Positions 42,760 to 54,335 of a DNA stretch of 64,000 bases are shown in pieces. The notes below the pieces were generated by a model. The model ran no database searches. It saw only the letters and a program-made list of their open reading frames with translations, and was not told the DNA's origin. The DNA is from Trichomonas vaginalis G3 (Eukaryota; Parabasalia; Trichomonadida; Trichomonadidae), in NCBI RefSeq assembly GCF_026262505.1, contig NC_067207.1, positions 21,482,082 to 21,546,081 on the forward strand, given 5' to 3'. The translations under genes and the position numbers were made by a program. Positions within the stretch are counted from its first letter, which is position 1, and every line of letters starts with the position of its first letter.

Positions 42760-44925
42760 GAGAAAGGGACAGACTAGCCCATTGTCACTTTTTAATTTAG
42801 CAAATGAACGCTTATGGAGTGGAGTTTTTGGGTAAATCTGATTTGCTTATAAATGAAATAAAATCAAAAGAAACCATATTGGCATTATATTATGCAAAAA
42901 TAAATGATCTTACTTAGTACTTTTAAAGTTAATTTCAGAAAAAATTTGACACAATGGTATCCGGCACATACAAGTGGTGTACAACCAAAATATAAGTTGG
43001 TTTAAACATATATTGCTATATCTCATGATCTTACTTAGTACTTTTAAAGTTAATTTCAGAAAAAATTTGACACAATGGTATCCGGCACATACAAGTGGTG
43101 TACAACCAAAATTTCATATCCCTAGTTTTACATTTATGTTTAGTTTTATTTCACCTAATTTTCAAAGATCATAATTGAATTAGATGGCCAAGCTATTCAA
43201 AACACGACCAAGCTTATCAAAATAAGACCAATATATTCAAAATTCTTTATTCTTTCAAATCATTTCATTTTAATGCAGATCCAAGATCACGAACTCACAT
43301 ATATCGAGTTGCTTAAGTATGGAGTGCAACAAGAAATCCAAGCAGGTTGTAGTTATTCATATAAAACTAGGAAAGAAAGAAATCAAATCCAAATTAATTG
43401 TAAGTGGCCGAATTGTCCATGTCGCTTCCTTGTTGATACACTTCCCGATGACAAGTACCACATACGAAAATGTATTAACACCCACAATCATTCTGCCCCT
43501 TTTCCAAACAAATCACAACAAATTACATCATATTTTTATAGATCTTATTTAACAAGATATTTTGAATCAAATCAAGACCGTGTTTACACACAATTAAGGT
43601 GTTTCAAAGATCTTAATATCCCATTTGATAGTGGGATCATTCCGGAAATGTTTCAACAATCTACAGATGCTTTAAAAAAGTTTTCTAAACGCCTTCATGC
43701 AATCAATACCCGTTTCTCAGCGGATGATGTTACATCTCTTGCAATTTTTGTCGACATGGTTAAGAGTCATTCTCCGGATGATCTCATCGAGTTTATTCAC
43801 GAGCCAGATCGTATGATTTTCTATTACGCCCCATTCGAAGCAAATGCTTTTTCACATCAAATACAAACTTATCACATTGATTCCACTTATAAGCTCTTGC
43901 GCTCTCGCATACCATTTTATGCCGTCACTGGCAAATTCGCGGAATCAATTGTTTTTCCGTTTTTGTATTTTTTCGTTTGGCCCGACACAAGTGAAAATAT
44001 ACAAGTTTGTCTCACAGCATATTTTGGCTCCATCAATCGCGAACCATCTTATTTTTCAATGGACTGCGCACCTCAAATCACAAATGCTGTTGAAACAGCC
44101 ATCCCTTTATGCCAGATCATTTGGTGTGGCGTTCATGTGTTGCGCGCTGTCATGAGAAAGGCTGAAAAGTTTCAAGATCGTTCCAACTTCGAAACTTTCT
44201 ATAACTTAATGAAGTTATTGGTCTTTGGTTCTGAAGAGGAAGAAATTGATCCTGATGAAGTTTACAACAATTTAGAAGAAATTTTAAATGAGGAACCTGC
44301 TGCCCGTGAATACTTTGACCGACAGTGGCGCCATCATCTTGACAGGTGGATGCTTCGCTATAGAAATGAAGGAGATGGAACAAACAACATCTCGGAATCA
44401 CATTTCAAGGTTTTGAAGCACCAGTACTTCCCAGAAAGGCGAAATCTTTGACTCGATGAACTTGTCATCGAGTTATATTCCAGTGTTGTTCCTTCATTCC
44501 TGATTAAGTTGCAAATTAAAGGTCTGGATTCAGAGAGAAGTGTTAAAGTTATCAAAAAAGTCACAAGAGATTTCGAAGAAATGACACAATTTAAAAAAGT
44601 CGAATGCATCAGTATGCTTGAAGCTGTTCAGAAAGGTCTGAAAAATGATACACTTGATCCCAACATTGTTTACTCAACATTAAAAATATTATTGCAAAGA
44701 AAACATTTGATTTAATAAACATTTAATTTATTATAATTAATTTTTTATTACAGTATAGTAAAAAATGCTATAAATAAATTATTATATTTTATTAAAATGT
44801 GACTTTTAATAGTAAGTGAATAAAATAAATCAGGAATTGGGAAAGAAATAAGGTTAATTAAAATAATGAAAATTACAAGTTTAAGGTTAATGAAAAGTGA
44901 CAATGGGCGAGTTTGTCCCCCACTC
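42760..44925 (+). mobile_element. MULE copy 8
   Basis: Complete element with both TIRs. Flanked by GATAGGAAAA at 42750-42759 and 44926-44935. Two 121-bp repeats at 42904-43112. Confidence 0.9.
43273..44451 (+). CDS. MULE transposase copy 8 (TGA-shortened, 392 aa)
   Basis: Identical to copy 1 over 392 codons. TGA at 44449-44451; frame open beyond it to 44715. Confidence 0.85.
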   Translation: MQIQDHELTYIELLKYGVQQEIQAGCSYSYKTRKERNQIQINCKWPNCPCRFLVDTLPDDKYHIRKCINTHNHSAPFPNKSQQITSYFYRSYLTRYFESNQDRVYTQLRCFKDLNIPFDSGIIPEMFQQSTDALKKFSKRLHAINTRFSADDVTSLAIFVDMVKSHSPDDLIEFIHEPDRMIFYYAPFEANAFSHQIQTYHIDSTYKLLRSRIPFYAVTGKFAESIVFPFLYFFVWPDTSENIQVCLTAYFGSINREPSYFSMDCAPQITNAVETAIPLCQIIWCGVHVLRAVMRKAEKFQDRSNFETFYNLMKLLVFGSEEEEIDPDEVYNNLEEILNEEPAAREYFDRQWRHHLDRWMLRYRNEGDGTNNISESHFKVLKHQYFPERRNL

Positions 44926-45097
44926 GATAGGAAAATGAATTTAACATTTCAAATTTTTCATGATGAATACAATTCGTGCACTTAATAAATAAAGCATTAA
45001 ACACCCAAATAAAGGCATAGATCGATATATAATACTAAATAATTAGAGAAAAAAAATTATATTCAACTTTTTCAATATTGAAAAAGATTGAACTCTT

Positions 45098-47023
45098 TTA
45101 GTCCTTCATTCCTGTGTCATACTTCCTCTTTGTGAAGTAGTATGAATCTGGATAAGTAGTGTTAGTTCTATTATTTGTAGACTTTACAACGTAGAATGCC
45201 TTGAACATTCTGTACTCATTCTTTTCAGTGTTTGTGTCAAGTGTCTGCTTCAATATATTAGACTTCTCTCTGATTAACTTCTGTGTATTATCATCTGGCT
45301 TTTGAAGCTTGCAAAGGATGTAGTTATCCTTGTAAACCTTGATTTCGCAAGGAACTGTACCGAGTGTAATTGTGACATTTTGGTAATTATCATAATTGTT
45401 ACCAACGATGGCGACTAAGTTCTGTCCATCGATTGGTCCACGATCTGGGAAGAGAGATGTAACACCAAATATCTCTTTTAATTTTCTGTTTGCGCAGACT
45501 TGAGCGGCAGGTGGGCATGTAATGGAGCCTGCGAAACCAGAGAACTTGGCTTGTTGACCATCTTTCTTGCAGTAGTACTCTTCACCGTTGACAATCAATC
45601 TGACTCTGTGATCTGTACCACACCATGCTTCGTAGCATCTTGATGTTGAAAGCAAGCTGCCTGTGAAACCTTGTTGAAGTGTGGACATTGCGCATGTTGA
45701 GTTCGGTAAGAATGCTTCACCATACTTGGAGTAGTTGTAGTCTGGTTCGAACTCAACCATACGCTTCAAACCATTGTCACCTGTTGATCTGCATGAATAC
45801 CATGGAAGAACTAAGTTTGCGTAATCAAGCATGTTATCCTGGCCGACAAGTGATTGTCCGTTTGGATTGTACCAGTCTTTTTTATTCATGTCTTCCGGTT
45901 CAACTTTTCCTGGATCGTTCCATTGAACAAGTGAGCATGTGCCTGTCCATGTGTAATCGTAGAAGCAAGCCTGGAGAGAGGTTGATTGGCATTGGTATGG
46001 AAGAGGAATAGAATGCTGTGGTGGTTTCAAAAGAATTGACTCGTTTACGTGGATCTTTGTATTGATGTGGTCATCTAAGTAAATGAGGTCTTCCATGAGG
46101 TTTTTGGATGGAACATACCATCCGGTATCTAACAATGTGTTGTAGAAGATTGGTGAAAGCCAGCCTGGACCGTATGTTCTACCTTGCATGAGATCTGTGA
46201 AGAAAAGTTTTTCGTTTGGATGGGAACCAGCTGTTCCGCCACCGCCTGAGTCTTCAAGTTCAAGGCCGATATTGATGAGTGTTTCATTTTTTACTTTGAA
46301 TCTATTATTCACCCATTCTGTCAAACATGGAGATCTGACGTACATATGTGGAACCCTATTATCATTGTAGCTTTCGTATTCGCCTTTAGATATTTCTTTA
46401 CCTTGCCAATCGGTATAGTGGACAATTGTGGCTGTTTCTCCATAAGGTTGCCATTTATTAAATAACGAGCTACTGAATGACAGAATGTGATTTAATTCGT
46501 GAATAACCGTTAAAATGAATTGTCTATCACCCGATTCTAGTGTTTGTGCCTCAAATGGTATCTTATTTGAATTAAGTGTAATTTCCCCATGTGTCGGTCT
46601 GCCAGTTGTGGGATGATTGTATGTAGAACGTGCAAATGCAAGGCCATTTGAACCTTTTTCAAATGATTCAGCCTTTACATCAATAACGAGATCAAAATCA
46701 TCATCTAAACTTCTTGCACGATCAGTAACATTAATACGTTTACTAAGAAAATCGTTTACATAATTGAATGTTTTCTTGATTACTTCATTGTCAATTCCTT
46801 GCATTCGAAAATCAATTCTCAAATTATATGTTGCAGGATGAAGTTTTGGATTACATTTAAATTGATTTTCATTTGGATTTGATTCTGGAGTTGAAGTTGA
46901 TTCATCCCGAAGATTTCGCAATGATTCTGGTTCACTTGAACGAAGTTGCTGATTCGTGTAAATATCATGCATACATGTGAATACTTGTGAGTTAACTGCT
47001 GAAGCAAAAAGGTGTAAGAACAT
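45098..47023 (-). CDS. GP63-like metalloprotease, unit 8
   Basis: Intact 641-aa copy, identical to unit 1. ATG at 47021-47023. Confidence 0.92.
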   Translation of the reverse strand: MFLHLFASAVNSQVFTCMHDIYTNQQLRSSEPESLRNLRDESTSTPESNPNENQFKCNPKLHPATYNLRIDFRMQGIDNEVIKKTFNYVNDFLSKRINVTDRARSLDDDFDLVIDVKAESFEKGSNGLAFARSTYNHPTTGRPTHGEITLNSNKIPFEAQTLESGDRQFILTVIHELNHILSFSSSLFNKWQPYGETATIVHYTDWQGKEISKGEYESYNDNRVPHMYVRSPCLTEWVNNRFKVKNETLINIGLELEDSGGGGTAGSHPNEKLFFTDLMQGRTYGPGWLSPIFYNTLLDTGWYVPSKNLMEDLIYLDDHINTKIHVNESILLKPPQHSIPLPYQCQSTSLQACFYDYTWTGTCSLVQWNDPGKVEPEDMNKKDWYNPNGQSLVGQDNMLDYANLVLPWYSCRSTGDNGLKRMVEFEPDYNYSKYGEAFLPNSTCAMSTLQQGFTGSLLSTSRCYEAWCGTDHRVRLIVNGEEYYCKKDGQQAKFSGFAGSITCPPAAQVCANRKLKEIFGVTSLFPDRGPIDGQNLVAIVGNNYDNYQNVTITLGTVPCEIKVYKDNYILCKLQKPDDNTQKLIREKSNILKQTLDTNTEKNEYRMFKAFYVVKSTNNRTNTTYPDSYYFTKRKYDTGMKD

Positions 47024-47343
47024 ATGATAAATTTGAATTGAGTTGCATTTCAATATAATTGAATTATGGCATTTAATAAAAATGCTTATGTTTTAATATC
47101 CTTTGATAATTATTCATTATTAAAAATAATTGATTAGATTTTTGTGTAGTCGTCAGAAAATTGAAAGCGCATCAGAGGTTTTTGAGTGTCTAAAAATATT
47201 AATTATACTTTTTGCTAAAATAAGGAATAAAAACAATACAAAGATTTTTTATTTGTTATTTATTTCAAAAAAAAAGTCAAATTTATATTATTTATAAATT
47301 TTATTTATATTCACTTACTATCTTTGATCAAGAGATAGGAAAA

Positions 47344-49506
47344 GAGAAAGGGACAGACTAGCCCATTGTCACTTTTTAATTTAGCAAATGAACGCTTATG
47401 GAGTGGAGTTTTTGGGTAAATCTGATTTGCTTATAAATGAAATAAAATCAAAAGAAACCATATTGGCATTATATTATGCAAAAATAAATGATCTTACTTA
47501 GTACTTTTAAAGTTAATTTCAGAAAAAATTTGACACAATGGTATCCGGCACATACAAGTGGTGTACAACCAAAATATAAGTTGGTTTAAACATATATTGC
47601 TATATCTCATGATCTTACTTAGTACTTTTAAAGTTAATTTCAGAAAAAATTTGACACAATGGTATCCGGCACATACAAGTGGTGTACAACCAAAATTTCA
47701 TATCCCTAGTTTTACATTTATGTTTAGTTTTATTTCACCTAATTTTCAAAGATCATAATTGAATTAGATGGCCAAGCTATTCAAAACACGACCAAGCTTA
47801 TCAAAATAAGACCAATATATTCAAAATTCTTTATTCTTTCAAATCATTTCATTTTAATGCAGATCCAAGATCACGAACTCACATATATCGAGTTGCTTAA
47901 GTATGGAGTGCAACAAGAAATCCAAGCAGGTTGTAGTTATTCATATAAAACTAGGAAAGAAAGAAATCAAATCCAATTAATTGTAAGTGGCCGAATTGTC
48001 CATGTCGCTTCCTTGTTGATACACTTCCCGATGACAAGTACCACATACGAAAATGTATTAACACCCACAATCATTCTGCCCCTTTTCCAAACAAATCACA
48101 ACAAATTACATCATATTTTTATAGATCTTATTTAACAAGATATTTTGAATCAAATCAAGACCGTGTTTACACAATTAAGGTGTTTCAAAGATCTTAATAT
48201 CCCATTTGATAGTGGGATCATTCCGGAAATGTTTCAACAATCTACAGATGCTTTAAAAAAGTTTTCTAAACGCCTTCATGCAATCAATACCCGTTTCTCA
48301 GCGGATGATGTTACATCTCTTGCAATTTTTGTCGACATGGTTAAGAGTCATTCTCCGGATGATCTCATCGAGTTTATTCACGAGCCAGATCGTATGATTT
48401 TCTATTACGCCCCATTCGAAGCAAATGCTTTTTCATATCAAATACAAACTTATCACATTGATTCCACTTATAAGCTCTTGCGCTCTCGCATACCATTTTA
48501 TGCCGTCACTGGCAAATTCGCGGAATCAATTGTTTTTCCGTTTTTGTATTTTTTCGTTTGGCCCGACACAAGTGAAAATATACAAGTTTGTCTCACAGCA
48601 TATTTTGGCTCCATCAATCGCGAACCATCTTATTTTTCAATGGACTGCGCACCTCAAATCACAAATGCTGTTGAAACAGCCATCCCTTTATGCCAGATCA
48701 TTTGGTGTGGCGTTCATGTGTTGCGCGCTGTCATGAGAAAGGCTGAAAAGTTTCAAGATCGTTCCAACTTCGAAACTTTCTATAACTTAATGAAGTTATT
48801 GGTCTTTGGTTCTGAAGAGGAAGAAATTGATCCTGATGAAGTTTACAACAATTTAGAAGAAATTTTAAATGAGGAACCTGCTGCCCGTGAATACTTTGAC
48901 CGACAGTGGCGCCATCATCTTGACAGGTGGATGCTTCGCTATAGAAATGAAGGAGATGGAACAAACAACATCTCGGAATCACATTTCAAGGTTTTGAAGC
49001 ACCAGTACTTCCCAGAAAGGCGAAATCTTTGACTCGATGAACTTGTCATCGAGTTATATTCCAGTGTTGTTCCTTCATTCCTGATTAAGTTGCAAATTAA
49101 AGGTCTGGATTCAGAGAGAAGTGTTAAAGTTATCAAAAAAGTCACAAGAGATTTCGAAGAAATGACACAATTTAAAAAAGTCGAATGCATCAGTATGCTT
49201 GAAGCTGTTCAGAAAGGTCTGAAAAATGATACACTTGATCCCAACATTGTTTACTCAACATTAAAAATATTATTGCAAAGAAAACATTTGATTTAATAAA
49301 CATTTAATTTATTATAATTAATTTTTTATTACAGTATAGTAAAAAATGCTATAAATAAATTATTATATTTTATTAAAATGTGACTTTTAATAGTAAGTGA
49401 ATAAAATAAATCAGGAATTGGGAAAGAAATAAGGTTAATTAAAATAATGAAAATTACAAGTTTAAGGTTAATGAAAAGTGACAATGGGCGAGTTTGTCCC
49501 CCACTC
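47344..49506 (+). mobile_element. MULE copy 9
   Basis: Both TIRs present. Flanked by GATAGGAAAA at 47334-47343 and 49507-49516. Two 121-bp repeats at 47488-47696. Confidence 0.9.
47857..49032 (+). pseudogene. MULE transposase copy 9, zinc-finger part frameshifted
   Basis: One A lost near 47975 shifts the frame within the zinc finger. A two-base loss near 48172 restores it, so the catalytic core reads normally from there to the TGA at 49030-49032. The shifted frame itself stops at 48135, so the core is separated from the ATG. A substitution gives Tyr for His195 (FSYQIQ). Confidence 0.75.
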
Positions 49507-49678
49507 GATAGGAAAATGAATTTAACATTTCAAATTTTTCATGATGAATACAATTCGTGCACTTAATAAATAAAGCATTAAACACCCAAATAAAGGCATA
49601 GATCGATATATAATACTAAATAATTAGAGAAAAAAAATTATATTCAACTTTTTCAATATTGAAAAAGATTGAACTCTT

Positions 49679-51607
49679 TTAGTCCTTCATTCCTGTGTCA
49701 TACTTCCTCTTTGTGAAGTAGTATGAATCTGGATAAGTAGTGTTAGTTCTATTATTTGTAGACTTTACAACGTAGAATGCCTTGAACATTCTGTACTCAT
49801 TCTTTTCAGTGTTTGTGTCAAGTGTCTGCTTCAATATATTAGACTTCTCTCTGATTAACTTCTGTGTATTATCATCTGGCTTTTGAAGCTTGCAAAGGAT
49901 GTAGTTATCCTTGTAAACCTTGATTTCGCAAGGAACTGTACCGAGTGTAATTGTGACATTTTGGTAATTATCATAATTGTTACCAACGATGGCGACTAAG
50001 TTCTGTCCATCGATTGGTCCACGATCTGGGAAGAGAGATGTAACACCAAATATCTCTTTTAATTTTCTGTTTGCGCAGACTTGAGCGGCAGGTGGGCATG
50101 TAATGGAGCCTGCGAAACCAGAGAACTTGGCTTGTTGACCATCTTTCTTGCAGTAGTACTCTTCACCGTTGACAATCAATCTGACTCTGTGATCTGTACC
50201 ACACCATGCTTCGTAGCATCTTGATGTTGAAAGCAAGCTGCCTGTGAAACCTTGTTGAAGTGTGGACATTGCGCATGTTGAGTTCGGTAAGAATGCTTCA
50301 CCATACTTGGAGTAGTTGTAGTCTGGTTCGAACTCAACCATACGCTTCAAACCATTGTCACCTGTTGATCTGCATGAATACCATGGAAGAACTAAGTTTG
50401 CGTAATCAAGCATGTTATCCTGGCCGACAAGTGATTGTCCGTTTGGATTGTACCAGTCTTTTTTATTCATGTCTTCCGGTTCAACTTTTCCTGGATCGTT
50501 CCATTGAACAAGTGAGCATGTGCCTGTCCATGTGTAATCGTAGAAGCAAGCCTGGAGAGAGGTTGATTGGCATTGGTATGGAAGAGGAATAGAATGCTGT
50601 GGTGGTTTCAAAAGAATTGACTCGTTTACGTGGATCTTTGTATTGATGTGGTCATCTAAGTAAATGAGGTCTTTCCATGAGGTTTTTTTGGATGGAACAT
50701 ACCATCCGGTATCTAACAATGTGTTGTAGAAGATTGGTGAAAGCCAGCCTGGACCGTATGTTCTACCTTGCATGAGATCTGTGAAGAAAAGTTTTTCGTT
50801 TGGATGGGAACCAGCTGTTCCGCCACCGCCTGAGTCTTCAAGTTCAAGGCCGATATTGATGAGTGTTTCATTTTTTACTTTGAATCTATTATTCACCCAT
50901 TCTGTCAAACATGGAGATCTGACGTACATATGTGGAACCCTATTATCATTGTAGCTTTCGTATTCGCCTTTAGATATTTCTTTACCTTGCCAATCGGTAT
51001 AGTGGACAATTGTGGCTGTTTCTCCATAAGGTTGCCATTTATTAAATAACGAGCTACTGAATGACAGAATGTGATTTAATTCGTGAATAACCGTTAAAAT
51101 GAATTGTCTATCACCCGATTCTAGTGTTTGTGCCTCAAATGGTATCTTATTTGAATTAAGTGTAATTTCCCCATGTGTCGGTCTGCCAGTTGTGGGATGA
51201 TTGTATGTAGAACGTGCAAATGCAAGGCCATTTGAACCTTTTTCAAATGATTCAGCCTTTACATCAATAACGAGATCAAAATCATCATCTAAACTTCTTG
51301 CACGATCAGTAACATTAATACGTTTACTAAGAAAATCGTTTACATAATTGAATGTTTTCTTGATTACTTCATTGTCAATTCCTTGCATTCGAAAATCAAT
51401 TCTCAAATTATATGTTGCAGGATGAAGTTTTGGATTACATTTAAATTGATTTTCATTTGGATTTGATTCTGGAGTTGAAGTTGATTCATCCCGAAGATTT
51501 CGCAATGATTCTGGTTCACTTGAACGAAGTTGCTGATTCGTGTAAATATCATGCATACATGTGAATACTTGTGAGTTAACTGCTGAAGCAAAAAGGTGTA
51601 AGAACAT
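49679..51607 (-). CDS. GP63-like metalloprotease, unit 9 (642 aa)
   Basis: Full-length copy with one extra codon. Small insertions near 50672 (one T) and 50684 (two T) change a short stretch to SKKTSWKDLIY, where other copies read SKNLMEDLIY. Everything else, including HELNH and the Met-turn, matches unit 1. ATG at 51605-51607. Confidence 0.88.
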   Translation of the reverse strand: MFLHLFASAVNSQVFTCMHDIYTNQQLRSSEPESLRNLRDESTSTPESNPNENQFKCNPKLHPATYNLRIDFRMQGIDNEVIKKTFNYVNDFLSKRINVTDRARSLDDDFDLVIDVKAESFEKGSNGLAFARSTYNHPTTGRPTHGEITLNSNKIPFEAQTLESGDRQFILTVIHELNHILSFSSSLFNKWQPYGETATIVHYTDWQGKEISKGEYESYNDNRVPHMYVRSPCLTEWVNNRFKVKNETLINIGLELEDSGGGGTAGSHPNEKLFFTDLMQGRTYGPGWLSPIFYNTLLDTGWYVPSKKTSWKDLIYLDDHINTKIHVNESILLKPPQHSIPLPYQCQSTSLQACFYDYTWTGTCSLVQWNDPGKVEPEDMNKKDWYNPNGQSLVGQDNMLDYANLVLPWYSCRSTGDNGLKRMVEFEPDYNYSKYGEAFLPNSTCAMSTLQQGFTGSLLSTSRCYEAWCGTDHRVRLIVNGEEYYCKKDGQQAKFSGFAGSITCPPAAQVCANRKLKEIFGVTSLFPDRGPIDGQNLVAIVGNNYDNYQNVTITLGTVPCEIKVYKDNYILCKLQKPDDNTQKLIREKSNILKQTLDTNTEKNEYRMFKAFYVVKSTNNRTNTTYPDSYYFTKRKYDTGMKD

Positions 51608-52071
51608 ATGATAAATTTGAATTGAGTTGCATTTCAATATAATTGAATTATGGCATTTAATAAAAATGCTTATGTTTTAATATCCTTTGATAATTATTCA
51701 TTATTAAAAATAATTGATTAGATTTTTGTGTAGTCGTCAGAAAATTGAAAGCGCATCAGAGGTTTTTGAGTGTCTAAAAATATTAATTATACTTTTTGCT
51801 AAAATAAGGAATAAAAACAATACAAAGATTTTTTATTTGTTATTTATTTCAAAAAAAAAGTCAAATTTATATTATTTATAAATTTTATTTATATTCACTT
51901 ACTATCTTTGATCAAGAGATAGGAAAAGAGAAAGGGACAGACTAGCCCATTGTCACTTTTTAATTTAGCAAATGAACGCTTATGGAGTGGAGTTTTTGGG
52001 TAAATCTGATTTGCTTATAAATGAAATAAAATCAAAAGAAACCATATTGGCATTATATTATGCAAAAATAA

Positions 52072-52522
52072 ATGATCTTACTTAGTACTTTTAAAGTTAA
52101 TTTCAGAAAAAATTTGACACAATGGTATCCGGCACATACAAGTGGTGTACAACCAAAATATAAGTTGGTTTAAACATATATTGCTATATCTCATGATCTT
52201 ACTTAGTACTTTTAAAGTTAATTTCAGAAAAAATTTGACACAATGGTATCCGGCACATACAAGTGGTGTACAACCAAAATATAAGTTGGTTTAAACATAT
52301 ATTGCTATATCTCATGATCTTACTTAGTACTTTTAAAGTTAATTTCAGAAAAAATTTGACACAATGGTATCCGGCACATACAAGTGGTGTACAACCAAAA
52401 TATAAGTTGGTTTAAACATATATTGCTATATCTCATGATCTTACTTAGTACTTTTAAAGTTAATTTCAGAAAAAATTTGACACAATGGTATCCGGCACAT
52501 ACAAGTGGTGTACAACCAAAAT
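52072..52522 (+). repeat. 121-bp tandem repeat, four copies (MULE copy 10)
   Basis: Repeat starts at 52072, 52193, 52314 and 52435; the last is partial. Copies are identical where complete. Confidence 0.9.
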
Positions 52523-52682
52523 TTCATATCCCTAGTTTTACATTTATGTTTAGTTTTATTTCACCTAATTTTCAAAGATCATAATTGAATTAGATGGCCA
52601 AGCTATTCAAAACACGACCAAGCTTATCAAAATAAGACCAATATATTCAAAATTCTTTATTCTTTCAAATCATTTCATTTTA

Positions 52683-53861
52683 ATGCAGATCCAAGATCAC
52701 GAACTCACATATATCGAGTTGCTTAAGTATGGAGTGCAACAAGAAATCCAAGCAGGTTGTAGTTATTCATATAAAACTAGGAAAGAAAGAAATCAAATCC
52801 AAATTAATTGTAAGTGGCCGAATTGTCCATGTCGCTTCCTTGTTGATACACTTCCCGATGACAAGTACCACATACGAAAATGTATTAACACCCACAATCA
52901 TTCTGCCCCTTTTCCAAACAAATCACAACAAATTACATCATATTTTTATAGATCTTATTTAACAAGATATTTTGAATCAAATCAAGACCGTGTTTACACA
53001 CAATTAAGGTGTTTCAAAGATCTTAATATCCCATTTGATAGTGGGATCATTCCGGAAATGTTTCAACAATCTACAGATGCTTTAAAAAAGTTTTCTAAAC
53101 GCCTTCATGCAATCAATACCCGTTTCTCAGCGGATGATGTTACATCTCTTGCAATTTTTGTTGACATGGTTAAGAGTCATTCTCCGGATGATCTCATCGA
53201 GTTTATTCACGAGCCAGATCGTATGATTTTCTATTACGCCCCATTCGAAGCAAATGCTTTTTCACATCAAATACAAACTTATCACATTGATTCCACTTAT
53301 AAGCTCTTGCGCTCTCGCATACCATTTTATGCCGTCACTGGCAAATTCGCGGAATCAATTGTTTTTCCGTTTTTGTATTTTTTCGTTTGGCCCGACACAA
53401 GTGAAAATATACAAGTTTGTCTCACAGCATATTTTGGCTCCATCAATCGCGAACCATCTTATTTTTCAATGGACTGCGCACCTCAAATCACAAATGCTGT
53501 TGAAACAGCCATCCCTTTATGCCAGATCATTTGGTGTGGCGTTCATGTGTTGCGCGCTGTCATGAGAAAGGCTGAAAAGTTTCAAGATCGTTCCAACTTC
53601 GAAACTTTCTATAACTTAATGAAGTTATTGGTCTTTGGTTCTGAAGAGGAAGAAATTGATCCTGATGAAGTTTACAACAATTTAGAAGAAATTTTAAATG
53701 AGGAACCTGCTGCCCGTGAATACTTTGACCGACAGTGGCGCCATCATCTTGACAGGTGGATGCTTCGCTATAGAAATGAAGGAGATGGAACAAACAACAT
53801 CTCGGAATCACATTTCAAGGTTTTGAAGCACCAGTACTTCCCAGAAAGGCGAAATCTTTGA
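52683..53861 (+). CDS. MULE transposase copy 10 (TGA-shortened, 392 aa)
   Basis: Same 392-aa protein as copy 1; one silent C to T change at 53161. TGA at 53859-53861; frame open beyond it to 54125. Confidence 0.85.
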   Translation: MQIQDHELTYIELLKYGVQQEIQAGCSYSYKTRKERNQIQINCKWPNCPCRFLVDTLPDDKYHIRKCINTHNHSAPFPNKSQQITSYFYRSYLTRYFESNQDRVYTQLRCFKDLNIPFDSGIIPEMFQQSTDALKKFSKRLHAINTRFSADDVTSLAIFVDMVKSHSPDDLIEFIHEPDRMIFYYAPFEANAFSHQIQTYHIDSTYKLLRSRIPFYAVTGKFAESIVFPFLYFFVWPDTSENIQVCLTAYFGSINREPSYFSMDCAPQITNAVETAIPLCQIIWCGVHVLRAVMRKAEKFQDRSNFETFYNLMKLLVFGSEEEEIDPDEVYNNLEEILNEEPAAREYFDRQWRHHLDRWMLRYRNEGDGTNNISESHFKVLKHQYFPERRNL

Positions 53862-54335
53862 CTCGATGAACTTGTCATCGAGTTATATTCCAGTGTTGTT
53901 CCTTCATTCCTGATTAAGTTGCAAATTAAAGGTCTGGATTCAGAGAGAAGTGTTAAAGTTATCAAAAAAGTCACAAGAGATTTCGAAGAAATGACACAAT
54001 TTAAAAAAGTCGAATGCATCAGTATGCTTGAAGCTGTTCAGAAAGGTCTGAAAAATGATACACTTGATCCCAACATTGTTTACTCAACATTAAAAATATT
54101 ATTGCAAAGAAAACATTTGATTTAATAAACATTTAATTTATTATAATTAATTTTTTATTACAGTATAGTAAAAAATGCTATAAATAAATTATTATATTTT
54201 ATTAAAATGTGACTTTTAATAGTAAGTGAATAAAATAAATCAGGAATTGGGAAAGAAATAAGGTTAATTAAAATAATGAAAATTACAAGTTTAAGGTTAA
54301 TGAAAAGTGACAATGGGCGAGTTTGTCCCCCACTC

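Larger units (their letters stand above)
15343..54335. repeat. Tandem MULE-GP63 array, main block (units 2-10)
   Basis: Right of a break at 15343 the sequence is the transposase part of MULE copy 2, followed without interruption by alternating protease and MULE copies. MULE left ends are at 19381, 23964, 28536, 33359, 37942, 42760, 47344 and 51928, spaced 4572-4584 bp, or 4818-4823 bp where four 121-bp repeats are present. Substitutions between units are very few (for example C to T at 53161). The block stops exactly at the right tip of the last MULE. Confidence 0.95.
51928..54335 (+). mobile_element. MULE copy 10, last in array; right end joins unrelated DNA
   Basis: Element of 2408 bp with four 121-bp repeats (52072-52522). 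The left flank is GATAGGAAAA (51918-51927) as usual. The right TIR ends at CCCCCACTC (54335) but is followed by AGATATGTTG, not by GATAGGAAAA and the protease 3' flank. The break therefore falls exactly at the transposon tip. Confidence 0.9.
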
